Below, one piece after another: positions 54,207-61,946 of a DNA stretch of 64,000 nucleotides. Each line of letters starts with the position of its first letter. Within the stretch, counting starts at the first letter, position 1. The translations under genes and the position numbers were made by a program. The stretch spans positions 26,846-90,845 of the forward strand of contig JAFROL010000041.1 of NCBI GenBank assembly GCA_017429685.1, read 5' to 3'. The DNA is from Bacteroidales bacterium. GTDB taxonomy: Bacteria; Bacteroidota; Bacteroidia; Bacteroidales; P3. The notes beneath the pieces were generated by a model, which saw only the letters and a list, made by a program, of their open reading frames with translations, did no database searches and had not been told where the DNA came from.

Positions 54207-54334
54207 GCGGAAAGCGGAAAGCGGAAAGCGAAGAACGAAAAACGGAGAACTGAGAACGGAGAACGGAGAGCGGAAAGCGAAACAGACGCGCCAGCCACTA
54301 ACACATTAACATATTAACGAATTAACAAATTAAC
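54207..54334 (+). repeat. Composite repeat module
   Basis: Heptamers 54207-54281 including ACTGAGA and ACGGAGA variants, linker AACAGACGCGCCAGCCAC (about 54281-54298), octamers to 54334. It ends 2 bp before the ATG of the CoA-transferase gene. Confidence 0.95.
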
Positions 54335-54335
54335 T

Positions 54336-55610
54336 ATGATACAATATACAACTGCAGAAGAGGCTGTGAAGGTTGTTCGGTCGGGCGACCATATACATTG
54401 GCCGTGTGTGAGCGGTGCTCCGGAGCATCTGATCGAGGCTTTGGTGAGGCGTGCCGGCCAGCTGCGCGACGTGACGATAAGTCATTTTTACACCGAAGGT
54501 TATGCCGACTATACGCTGCCGGAATATGAGGGTGTTTTCCATCTCGACTCGTTTTTCGTTGGTGGCAATGTGCGGTCGGCGACGCAGGCTGGACGTGCCG
54601 ACTACATACCCTGTTCGCTCAGCGAGACACCGCGTATGATAAGCAGTGGCGCTGTGGGCTGCGATGTTGTCTTTCTGATGGTCAGTGAGCCCGACGCCGA
54701 GGGTTATGTGTCGCTGGGCACGTCGGTGGACTATATGCCCGAGGCCATCGAGCGGGCGCGTGTGGTGGTGGCGCAGGTGAACGGATATGTGCCTTATACA
54801 TATGGCGATAGCCGCATTGCGGTGAGCAAGATAGATGCCTTTGTGCGTCACGATGCCCCGTTGCGTCCGGCGGCTCCGTTGCCGCTGAGCGATGTGGACC
54901 TCGCCATAGGTCGCTACTGTGCGGAGCTTATCCCCGACGGTGCGACGCTTCAGATAGGCATCGGCAACATACCCACGGCGGTGCTGAGCCAGCTGGGCGA
55001 CCACAAGGACCTTGGCGTTCACTCGGAGATGTTCTCGGACAGCGTGATACCGCTTGTCGAGAAGGGAGTGATCAACGGCAGGTGCAAAACGACGGACTGC
55101 GGCAAGCTGGTGGCGATGTTCCTAAAGGGGTCGCAGAAGCTGTATGATTTTGTGGACCACAACGATGCGGTTCTGATGCGCGATGTGGGGTATACGAACA
55201 ATCCGGCCGTCATTGCAAGCAATCCGCGTGTGGTGGCGCTGAATTCGGCGATAGAGATTGACCTGAGCGGCCAGGTCTGTTCCGACTCGATTGGGAGCAG
55301 GATTTTCAGCGGCAGCGGCGGCCAGCTTGATTTTATGCTCGGTGCCACGTATAGTGATGGTGGTGTGCCGATTATTGCGATGCCTTCGATTACGTCGAAG
55401 GGTGTGAGCAAGATCGTGCCGACGCTGACGCCAGGTGCCGGTGTGGTGACTCCGCGCACGCTGGTGCGATGGGTAGTGACCGAGCAGGGAGCCGTCGACC
55501 TCTATGGGCTGAATCTGGAACAGCGGGCCAAAGCGCTGATAAGCATCGCCCATCCGTCGGTGAGGGAGGAGTTGGAAGCGGAAAGCGGAGAGCGGAAAGC
55601 GAAAAACTGA
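54336..55610 (+). CDS. acetyl-CoA hydrolase/transferase family protein
   Basis: Class I CoA transferase of the 4-hydroxybutyrate/acetate CoA-transferase group, which moves CoA between short acids or hydrolyses acetyl-CoA. 424 residues. Motifs are LQIGIGNIPTAVL, HSEMFSDSVIP with the likely catalytic Glu, and IFSGSGGQLDFMLGA. The C-terminus (AHPSVREEL, then EAESGERKAKN) is extended by about eleven residues coded by heptamer repeats. In gut-type anaerobes this enzyme often serves short-chain fatty acid production; no pathway neighbours are present to specify the acid. Confidence 0.9.
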   Translation: MIQYTTAEEAVKVVRSGDHIHWPCVSGAPEHLIEALVRRAGQLRDVTISHFYTEGYADYTLPEYEGVFHLDSFFVGGNVRSATQAGRADYIPCSLSETPRMISSGAVGCDVVFLMVSEPDAEGYVSLGTSVDYMPEAIERARVVVAQVNGYVPYTYGDSRIAVSKIDAFVRHDAPLRPAAPLPLSDVDLAIGRYCAELIPDGATLQIGIGNIPTAVLSQLGDHKDLGVHSEMFSDSVIPLVEKGVINGRCKTTDCGKLVAMFLKGSQKLYDFVDHNDAVLMRDVGYTNNPAVIASNPRVVALNSAIEIDLSGQVCSDSIGSRIFSGSGGQLDFMLGATYSDGGVPIIAMPSITSKGVSKIVPTLTPGAGVVTPRTLVRWVVTEQGAVDLYGLNLEQRAKALISIAHPSVREELEAESGERKAKN

Positions 55611-55771
55611 GAAGTGAGAAGTGAGAAGTGAGAACGGAGAGCGGAGAACTAAGAACTGAGAACTGAGAGCGGAGAACTGAGAACTGAGAACTGAGAGCGG
55701 AAAGCGGAAAACCGCGTCAGCCACTAACGAATTAACTAATTAACGAATTAACAAATTAACAAGTTAACACT
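55578..55771 (+). repeat. Composite repeat module, longest heptamer part
   Basis: Heptamers 55578-55712 include GCGGAAA, GCGGAGA, AACTGAG and AAGTGAG types; the linker is CCGCGTCAGCCAC (about 55712-55724), and octamers run to 55771. The first units code the CoA-transferase C-terminus; the last octamer-like unit runs into the TTG start of the HD-domain gene. Confidence 0.95.
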
Positions 55772-56995
55772 TTGACAAACAAGCGCAAAATAATTAACGA
55801 CCCGGTGTATGGGTTTCTGAGTATCGACGATGACTTGATATACGACGTCATCGAGCACCCTTATTTCCAGCGGCAGCGTGCCGTGAAGCAGCTGGGTTTC
55901 ACCTATCTCGTCTACCCTGGTGCCGTGCATAGCCGTTTCAGCCATATGCTTGGTGCGCTGAACCTGATGAAACGCGCCATTGCCGTGTTGCGCACCAAGG
56001 GTGTGCCGATAAGCGACGACGAGGCGCTGGCCGTCCAGCTCGCCATCCTGCTTCACGATGTTGGTCACGGGCCTTTCTCGCACACCTCCGAGAAGGTGCT
56101 GTGCAACGTGCACCACGAGTACCTGACCTCGCTCTTTATGCAGCGGATGAACGCCCAATTCGGAGGCCGTCTGCAGATGGCGATCGAGATTTTCGCCGAC
56201 AGCTATCCGCGTCATTTCCTGCATCAGCTTGTCTCATCGCAGCTTGATATGGACCGTCTCGACTACCTTGCGCGCGACAGTTTTTTCACTGGCGTCAGCG
56301 AGGGCGTTGTGGGCACCGAGCGCATCATCAATATGCTCAATGTCAAGGACGACGCGCTGGTGGTCGACGAGAAGGGCATCTATTCCATTGAGAAGTTCAT
56401 CATATCGCGCCGTCTGATGTACTGGCAGGTGTATCTTCACAAGACCGTGATAGCGGCTGACAATCTGTTCTACAGCATTTTGGCGCGAGCCCGCAAGCTT
56501 TTGCGCGAGGGTGTGCCGCTTGAGGGCTACGAGCCCTTGCTGTACTTCTTGCGGGGTCAGTACGATGCCGACCATTTTGCGAGCGATGCTGCCCTCTTGG
56601 ACGTCTATGCCTCGATCGACGACGGTGACGTGATGTCGACCGTCAAGGTGTGGTGCCGCTGTGGCGACGCGGTGCTGTCCGAGTTGTGCCGTCGTCTTGT
56701 GTGGCGTCGCCTGCCGAAGGTCGAGGAGTCGTCGCAGCCCTTTGGTGCCGAAGAGCTGGAGCGCCACATAGAGCGGGTGATGCGTCAGTGCGCGCTGAGT
56801 CGGGAAGAGTCGATGTATTTTGTTGGGACGGGGAGTTTGGTGAATCGCAGTTATTCGTTCTCAGACAGTGAGATCCGGATACTGTATAAGGACGGCAGCT
56901 GCAGGGGCATCAGCGAGTCGAGCGACCAGCTGGACCGCCATTTTTTGGAGAAGGCGGTGCGGAAATACTATATCTACTATCCGAAGAGTGAGTGA
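55772..56995 (+). CDS. HD domain phosphohydrolase (dNTPase-like)
   Basis: 407 residues related to SAMHD1/dGTPase-like HD proteins. The conserved start is KIINDPVYGFLSI, followed by HPYFQRQRAVKQLGF, HSRFSHMLGALNLM and the metal-binding ILLHDVGHGPFSHTSE, then QLDMDRLDYLARDS. It probably hydrolyses nucleotides. The start is TTG at 55772 (TTGACAAACAAGCGC); the frame is closed by a TAA 15 bp upstream and no ATG lies before the conserved region. The TTG is within sequence that looks like the end of the octamer array. Confidence 0.9.
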   Translation: MTNKRKIINDPVYGFLSIDDDLIYDVIEHPYFQRQRAVKQLGFTYLVYPGAVHSRFSHMLGALNLMKRAIAVLRTKGVPISDDEALAVQLAILLHDVGHGPFSHTSEKVLCNVHHEYLTSLFMQRMNAQFGGRLQMAIEIFADSYPRHFLHQLVSSQLDMDRLDYLARDSFFTGVSEGVVGTERIINMLNVKDDALVVDEKGIYSIEKFIISRRLMYWQVYLHKTVIAADNLFYSILARARKLLREGVPLEGYEPLLYFLRGQYDADHFASDAALLDVYASIDDGDVMSTVKVWCRCGDAVLSELCRRLVWRRLPKVEESSQPFGAEELERHIERVMRQCALSREESMYFVGTGSLVNRSYSFSDSEIRILYKDGSCRGISESSDQLDRHFLEKAVRKYYIYYPKSE

Positions 56996-57052
56996 GGGTG
57001 GATGGCTGGGGGAGATGGCGTGTTGGGTTGCCTTTTCGCATAGTTTTTTTAT

Positions 57053-57105
57053 GCAGTTCTTATATAGTTCTTATATTCGCGATATAAGAACGATATAAGA
57101 ACTGC
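57053..57105. repeat. Near-perfect hairpin made of GTTCTTATAT units
   Basis: The left arm (57053-57076) and right arm (57082-57105) pair over 24 bp with one mismatch around a TCGCG loop. Each arm holds two GTTCTTATAT units. It is related to the four tandem units at 45491-45534. Confidence 0.9.
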
Positions 57106-57437
57106 GAGAGGAGGGTGAAGGAAAAGGCGAAAGAGAGGTTAGGGGGGGGCTTTGTTTGGCAGAAAGCCTTTGGGAGTTGAAATTGGTTGATGCGTTGTTG
57201 TGTGTTTTTTCGCGGGCTGGTTGTTCTTTTGCTTCGCTGCTGGAACTCCAAAAGCTTTACTGGAGCTTCGGATCCTGGTGGCTGTTTTGATAGCCTGTGT
57301 ACGGGATTTGCGCTTTGCGTTTTTCGGCCAATTGCTTTTTATAGTTTTATCAATTATTATTATATTTGCATTTCGACGGTGTGTGACGGTTGTTGTGGAG
57401 GGTGCTGATTATCAATTTGCTATAGTGCTTTATGTTT

Positions 57438-57596
57438 ATGACGGGAGGTAAGAAAACAGATGTTTTGAGTGGCGGATGCCGTTTTTTGCTGCTGGTGTTG
57501 AGTTTTGTGCTGTTGCCGAGTGTGGCTTTGTGCCAGACTTCTTCCGCTTCGACGCGCAGGGCGATTTCGGTTTCATCCAGCATAACGGCGCAATAG
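57438..57596 (+). other. Short ORF resembling a signal peptide (possible gene remnant)
   Basis: 52 codons. After MTGGKKTDVLSGGCR comes a hydrophobic core FLLLVLSFVLLPSVAL and a CQTSSAS cleavage-like region, then 20 residues to a stop. It looks like the 5' end of a secreted protein gene whose body is gone, or a small secreted peptide. The following bases are repeat-like. Confidence 0.3.
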
Positions 57597-57730
57597 AAGT
57601 CGTCAGATAACGTTAACTTTAACTTCAGATACATAATGGATGGTGACAAGTGATTCCAATTTTCAATTTTTTCAACTTAGCAAGCGACAAGTGATTTCAA
57701 TTTTCAATTCTCAATTTTCAATTTAAAAGT

Positions 57731-58504
57731 ATGTCCCACAACAGCCAACTTGAGGAAATAGATAACCTCCAACGTCAGCAAGAAGCCGATAACCAGCTCC
57801 GCGAGAACACGGAAGCCTTTGCAAAACCTATTGTCGAAGCCCTCGACACAACCCACGGACGCACCACAGCACCGCTCCTGGAACAGGAAGAGATTGAAGA
57901 CGAGGAACCTCCTCGCATCAACCTCACCGCCGTCATATGCACTGCCATCGTGGCATTCTGCGCCACCGTCATCCTGCTCGTCGCTCATCCCTGGTCCAAC
58001 GACCGCAACAGGTCTGATGCACAGCCGGTCCTTGTGGTGGAGAACACCGCTGAAAAAGCCCCAACTCCATCAGAACAAAAGGCTGCGACGGACGAGGCCA
58101 AACCCAACCAGGAAAAGCCTGTACCCCAAAAAGCCACAAATGTTGAAGCAGAGCAAAAGAAGGTTCCCGACAGCGAAAACATAAAGCCTGCAGCCTCTAC
58201 GCTCCCCGTCGTAAAAACCACAAAAACAGGCACCGGCAATATCTATAACAACATACGGCTTATCGACGCCTCCAGCCGCCCACTCTCGAAAAGCGAAGTG
58301 GAGCAGATGTCCAAAGAAGAGCTCGCACTTGCACGCAACGCCATCTATGCACGGCACGGATACAAGTTCAATAACCCCGACCTCAAAGAGTTCTTTGCCA
58401 AACAGTCCTGGTTTAAACCTTCCGATGTCAAAATCGACGCCATCCCCTTCACCGACATCGAACTCGACAACATACGACTTATCAAAGCCCAAGAAACCAA
58501 GTAA
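57731..58504 (+). CDS. membrane-anchored YARHG domain protein
   Basis: 257 residues. An acidic cytoplasmic N-terminus of about 65 residues is followed by one membrane helix (LTAVICTAIVAFCATVILLV, about residues 65-85). A Pro/Lys/Glu-rich linker spans the periplasm to a C-terminal YARHG domain with the defining LARNAIYARHGYKFNNPDL and a Trp-containing end (FFAKQSWFKP). YARHG domains are extracytoplasmic and probably bind cell-wall or other ligands; the exact role is unknown. The gene is flanked by repeats on both sides. Confidence 0.85.
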   Translation: MSHNSQLEEIDNLQRQQEADNQLRENTEAFAKPIVEALDTTHGRTTAPLLEQEEIEDEEPPRINLTAVICTAIVAFCATVILLVAHPWSNDRNRSDAQPVLVVENTAEKAPTPSEQKAATDEAKPNQEKPVPQKATNVEAEQKKVPDSENIKPAASTLPVVKTTKTGTGNIYNNIRLIDASSRPLSKSEVEQMSKEELALARNAIYARHGYKFNNPDLKEFFAKQSWFKPSDVKIDAIPFTDIELDNIRLIKAQETK

Positions 58505-58768
58505 CATTGTTAATTTGTTAATTCGTTAATAGGGGGGAAGTAAAAAAGGAAGTTAAATGGAAGTTAAGGGAAGTTAAAGGGGAAGTTATGATTGGAAGTT
58601 AAGGGAAGTTAAAGGAAGTTAAGAGAAGTTAAGGAACAATACGAATTATCTTTCCGTTTTCCGCTTTCCGCTCTCCGTTCTCCGTTCTCAGTTCTCCGTT
58701 CTCAGTTCTCCGTTTTCAGTTTTCCGTTTTTCGCTCTCAACTTTCAACTCTCAACTTTCAACTTCAAA
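58503..58768 (-). repeat. Composite repeat module in inverted orientation
   Basis: On the plus strand: ATTTGTTA octamers (58508-58531), GGAAGTTAAG decamers with GGAAGTTATGATTGG (58540-58637), the linker AACAATACGAATTATC (58636-58651), TTTCCGC heptamers with TTCTCAG variants (58651-58735), and TTTCAAC/TCTCAAC units (58736-58766). Apart from the last part this is the reverse complement of the 53649-53849 module. Confidence 0.93.
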
Positions 58769-59476
58769 ATGGCTTGTCTTTTCCTTTTTCCAGTCCCAAT
58801 TGGCAACGACGATGTGTCTTTCTCGCTGCCACAGGCCAATCTGGCATTGTTGGCCCAATGCCATACATTCATAGTCGAAGAACTCCGTTCCGCCCGACGT
58901 TTCCTCAAGCGTGCCGGTTATCCTCATCCTATCGACGACACGACTTTCCTGCTTCTCAACGAACACACGTCGCCAGAAGAAATAACGCATTATCTTGACC
59001 CTTTGGACAGGGGTGAGGATATAGGCCTGCTGAGCGAAGCCGGTTTGCCCTGTGTGGCCGACCCCGGGGCACTTGTGACCTCTATGGCTCAAGCTCGCGG
59101 CGCCTCAATCGTCCCGCTTGTCGGTCCTTCGTCGCTGATGCTTGCCTTGATGGCTTCGGGCCTGAATGGACAGCAGTTCGCCTTCCACGGCTATCTCCCC
59201 GTAGATCGCTCACAGCGCATTGCAGCCATCCGCTCACTTGAACAGAACGCCCTCAGAAACGGGCAGACACAAATTTTTATCGAAGCTCCATATCGCAACA
59301 ACCAGATGCTGCAGGCTCTTGCCGACACCTGCCACCCCGACACACGCATCTGCGTCGCCTGCGACATCACACTGCCTACGCAGACAATACGCACCCTCAG
59401 CGCCTATCGTTGGCGCAATGAGCGCGAAAAAATCAATCTGCACAAGCGCAACACAGTGTTTCTTATCGGCAGGTGA
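58769..59476 (+). CDS. SAM-dependent tetrapyrrole-methylase family protein, RsmI-like
   Basis: 235 residues. The fold is that of RsmI (16S rRNA C1402 2'-O-methyltransferase): an N-terminal FLFPVPIGND, then FIVEELRSARRFLKRAGY, GLLSEAGLPCVADPGALV and GPSSLMLALMASGLNGQQFAFHGYLP. It is shorter than canonical RsmI (about 280) and lacks the usual TPIGN start, so it may be the second, divergent RsmI-like paralogue common in Bacteroidota; the target is uncertain. Confidence 0.82.
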   Translation: MACLFLFPVPIGNDDVSFSLPQANLALLAQCHTFIVEELRSARRFLKRAGYPHPIDDTTFLLLNEHTSPEEITHYLDPLDRGEDIGLLSEAGLPCVADPGALVTSMAQARGASIVPLVGPSSLMLALMASGLNGQQFAFHGYLPVDRSQRIAAIRSLEQNALRNGQTQIFIEAPYRNNQMLQALADTCHPDTRICVACDITLPTQTIRTLSAYRWRNEREKINLHKRNTVFLIGR

Positions 59477-59489
59477 GGAGAGTTGAGAG

Positions 59490-59744
59490 TTGAGAAGTTT
59501 GGAGAAGTTAAAAAGGGAGTTAAAGGGAAATAAAAGGGGAAGTTATGATTGGGAGTTAAGGGAAGTTAAGGAATGTTATGATTGGGAGTTAAGGGAAGTT
59601 AAGAGAAGTTAAGAGAAGTTAAAGGACAATACATAGTGAATTGTGAATAGACCGCGGCAGCCTCGCTTTCCGCTTTCCGCTCTCCGCTTTCCGTTTTCCG
59701 CTCTCCGCTTTCAGTTTTCCGCTTTCCGCTTTCCGCTTTCCGCT
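59490..59744 (-). repeat. Repeat module between convergent genes (decamers and heptamers)
   Basis: On the plus strand: AGTTGAG/AAGTTAAG decamer-type units with two GTTATGATTGGGAGTTAAGG blocks (59500-59625), GACAATACATAGTGAATTG, the linker CCGCGGCAGCCTCG (about 59652-59665), and TTTCCGC heptamers to 59744. The heptamers start directly at the elbB TAA. Confidence 0.9.
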
Positions 59745-60427
59745 TATCCAATCCATTCTGCCAGACGGTTTACCATATTGGCGGCTCCGTCGAAAATCTG
59801 GCTTATATGTGTTGCCACCATATAGGCCGGCGTCGTGATGATGCGGTGCTCGTCGTCGACGCAGATGTCCGTAGGACCGCATTCCACAACGTTGCATCCG
59901 AAGCCTTGGGCAACCTTGGCTGCAGGATTGTCAACACTTCCCAATGTTAGGCTTATGCCTTGTTTGCCAAACACTTTAGCCAAAACAGTCGGAGCAATGC
60001 ACATCGCTACAATAGGCTTTTTGGCACGATTGGTCTCCAGCAGTGCATCCATCACGCTGTCAATAACCGTCATCTGAGGACCGTCGAAAGCAAAAGTGCT
60101 CAGATTGCGGGCAGCTCCCATTCCGCCAGGCATCGCCAGCGCGTCGTAGTCGGCGGCACGGTATTCGCTGAGGGGTTTGATATTGCCGCGGGCAATTCGG
60201 GCGCTCTCGACAAAGATGTCCCTCTGTTCGATGTCGACAACATTGCCCATATCCTCTTCGTCGTCAACAACGTCGACGTGGGGGACAACCTCGAAAAAAC
60301 CTTCAGGGGCAAAACATTGATACTGCCACCCCTTGCGATCAATGGCCAACAGCAGGCCCAGGGTCTCCTGCAGCTCGCTGCCGTCGCGGTTGCCGCAACC
60401 AGAAAGAATTACTGCTATCTTCTTCAT
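59744..60427 (-). CDS. elbB: isoprenoid biosynthesis glyoxalase ElbB
   Basis: DJ-1/PfpI-superfamily protein with glyoxalase activity reported for the E. coli homologue; linked historically to isoprenoid levels. 227 residues. Motifs are KKIAVILSGCGNRDGSELQE, ADYDALAMPGGMGAARNLS and the nucleophile elbow IVAMCIAPTVLAK with its Cys. The C-terminal VATHISQIFDGAANMVNRL is typical. The TAA stop is immediately followed by heptamer repeats. The gene upstream on the same strand is a PLP lyase, 93 bp away across a dyad repeat element. Confidence 0.93.
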   Translation of the reverse strand: MKKIAVILSGCGNRDGSELQETLGLLLAIDRKGWQYQCFAPEGFFEVVPHVDVVDDEEDMGNVVDIEQRDIFVESARIARGNIKPLSEYRAADYDALAMPGGMGAARNLSTFAFDGPQMTVIDSVMDALLETNRAKKPIVAMCIAPTVLAKVFGKQGISLTLGSVDNPAAKVAQGFGCNVVECGPTDICVDDEHRIITTPAYMVATHISQIFDGAANMVNRLAEWIG

Positions 60428-60446
60428 TGTTATGATGGTTTAAAAT

Positions 60447-60515
60447 GAATAGTGACCTGTGACCCGTAAATCGAGCGCGTTCGTGTCACGATTCACAGGT
60501 CACAGGTCACAATTC
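60447..60515. repeat. GTGACC-type dyad element, copy 3
   Basis: AGTGACCTGTGAC (about 60451-60463) and GTCACAGGTCAC (about 60498-60510) are inverted around CGAGCGCGTTCGTGTCAC. GAATAGTGACCTGTGACC is shared with copy 2. Confidence 0.85.
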
Positions 60516-60520
60516 TCTAT

Positions 60521-61726
60521 TTACTTGCCGGCGTTGTATTCGTCAACCGACTCTTTGATAAGCTGGAAGGTGGCTTCGATGTCGTTGTCCAGACCCATCG
60601 AGAAGCGGATAAGGCCTTCGCTCATACCCATTTCCTTCTGGATGTCCTCCGGCACTTCGCTCGAAGTCGACTTGCCGCTGTTGCTGAACAGAGTCTTGAA
60701 GTAGCCCAGCGAAACGGCCAGGTAGCCAACACCTTTCTTCTGCATAATCTCCATAATGCGGCTGGCAGCCTCGGCTGTGCCCATATCGATGCTGATCATA
60801 CCGCCAAAGCCGTAGCCCTTGTTCATCATACTGCAGAACAGTTCGTAGTCGGGATGCTCAGGCAGACCGGGGTAGTTGTATTTGAATCCCACTTCCTTGA
60901 AGCGTTTGGCCAGGTACATAGCGTTCTCGCCGTGCTTCTGCATACGGATGTGCAGGGTGTGCAGGTTCTTCAGGATGCTGCTGCTGCGCATAGGATCCAG
61001 TACGGGACCCAGAAGCATACAGGTACCGTTGTTCACGTCGATCAGGCTGCCGATGTATTCGGCGCTGCCGCAGATGGCACCGGCCACGCAGTCGTTCTTG
61101 CCGTTGATGAACTTCGTCATCGAATAGACGACGACGTCGGCACCCAGACGGTAGGGGCTGAAAATCATCGGGGTGAAGGTGTTGTCAACAATCAATTTGG
61201 CACCGTGGGCGTGGGCTATCTTGCTCAGCTCGGGAATGTTGGCAATGCGGAGCAGAGGGTTGTTCATCGTTTCCGTGTAGAGCACCTTCGTGTTCGGACG
61301 GATGGCTTTCTTAACGGCCTCGAGGTCCTGGAAGTTGACAAAAGTCGTCTCCACATTGAACTTCTTCATATAGTTGGCCATAAAGGCAAAGGTACCGCCG
61401 TAGGTCGTCATCGAGCTGACAATGTGGTCACCGCTCTTCACCTCGTGCAGCAGGGCGCAGGTGATGGCAGCAAGACCAGAACCCGTGCACCAGGCAGCCT
61501 CGGTGCCTTCCATTGCTGCCAGTGCTTGGCAGAGGGCGAGGTTCGACGGATTCCAGTGGCGGCTGTAGAGGAAGTAGCCCTCAGTTTCGCCGTGGAAAGT
61601 CTCGGTCATCAGGTGTGCTTCGGGGAAGGTGAAAGTAGCGCTGTCGCTGATTGCGGGGTTCACGCCGCGGTTGGCGTCGCGTCCATCAAGACGCTGGATT
61701 GCTGTTGCAGGATCAAATTTTTGCAT
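60521..61726 (-). CDS. Cys/Met metabolism PLP-dependent enzyme (methionine gamma-lyase or O-acetylhomoserine sulfhydrylase type)
   Basis: 401 residues of the trans-sulfuration enzyme family. Motifs are YSRHWNPSNLALCQALAAME, AWCTGSGLAAITCALL, TMNNPLLRIANI, DNTFTPMIFSPYRLGADVVV and the PLP-binding Lys in VVYSMTKFINGKND. The C-terminal LIRFSMGLDND is typical. The family includes methionine gamma-lyase, cystathionine enzymes and sulfhydrylases; sequence alone does not separate them safely. It has its own candidate promoter with a hairpin at the transcript start. Confidence 0.85.
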   Translation of the reverse strand: MQKFDPATAIQRLDGRDANRGVNPAISDSATFTFPEAHLMTETFHGETEGYFLYSRHWNPSNLALCQALAAMEGTEAAWCTGSGLAAITCALLHEVKSGDHIVSSMTTYGGTFAFMANYMKKFNVETTFVNFQDLEAVKKAIRPNTKVLYTETMNNPLLRIANIPELSKIAHAHGAKLIVDNTFTPMIFSPYRLGADVVVYSMTKFINGKNDCVAGAICGSAEYIGSLIDVNNGTCMLLGPVLDPMRSSSILKNLHTLHIRMQKHGENAMYLAKRFKEVGFKYNYPGLPEHPDYELFCSMMNKGYGFGGMISIDMGTAEAASRIMEIMQKKGVGYLAVSLGYFKTLFSNSGKSTSSEVPEDIQKEMGMSEGLIRFSMGLDNDIEATFQLIKESVDEYNAGK

Positions 61727-61762
61727 AATCTTTTATTTTACATTAATATATATCAATTTTAC

Positions 61763-61798
61763 ACGCCGTTTCGTATGCCGAAACAGCGTGCAAATATA
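61763..61798 (-). promoter_or_regulatory. Promoter -7 and adjacent hairpin upstream of the PLP lyase
   Basis: Minus-strand TATATTTG (61798-61791) is followed by an inverted repeat ACGC-GTTTCG / CGAAAC-GCGT (61763-61789) that would form at or near the transcript 5' end. The -33 candidate TTTG (61825-61822) is 23 bp upstream, slightly too far. The hairpin could be an operator or a 5' stabilising stem. Confidence 0.5.
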
Positions 61799-61826
61799 CG
61801 AATTTTTTCTGAAATGTCAGACAAAT

Positions 61827-61946
61827 GTTAATTTGTTAATTTGTTAGTCTGATTCGCTTTCCGTTTTCGTTTTGGTTTTCGTAAGAAGTTTTCAACTTTC
61901 AACTCTCGACCGCTTCAGCCCACTAACGAATTGACAAATTAACAAA
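61827..61946. repeat. Mixed repeat block upstream of the PLP lyase and after the T9SS protein gene
   Basis: In plus-strand order: TTAATTTG octamers (61828-61846), a single TTTCCG heptamer, TTTTCGTTTTGGTTTTCG hexamers (61863-61882), TTTCAAC/TCTCGAC units, CGCTTCAGCCCACTAACG linker (about 61909-61926), and octamers AATTGACAAATTAAC up to the stop of the secreted protein gene. Confidence 0.9.

Larger units (their letters stand above)
56998..57730. other. Gene-poor gap of about 730 bp
   Basis: Contents: a 24-bp-stem hairpin (57053-57105), AT-rich sequence, a possible short secreted ORF (57438-57596), and TTTTCAA-type repeats at about 57655-57722 before the YARHG gene. Hydrophobic open frames near 57187-57451 have no family features and are not called. 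Confidence 0.7.

Noticed and set aside
57187-57649. Hydrophobic 70-99 codon frames between the HD and YARHG genes
   Set aside because: No family features, overlapping frames on both strands, and AT-rich low-complexity sequence; judged noncoding.
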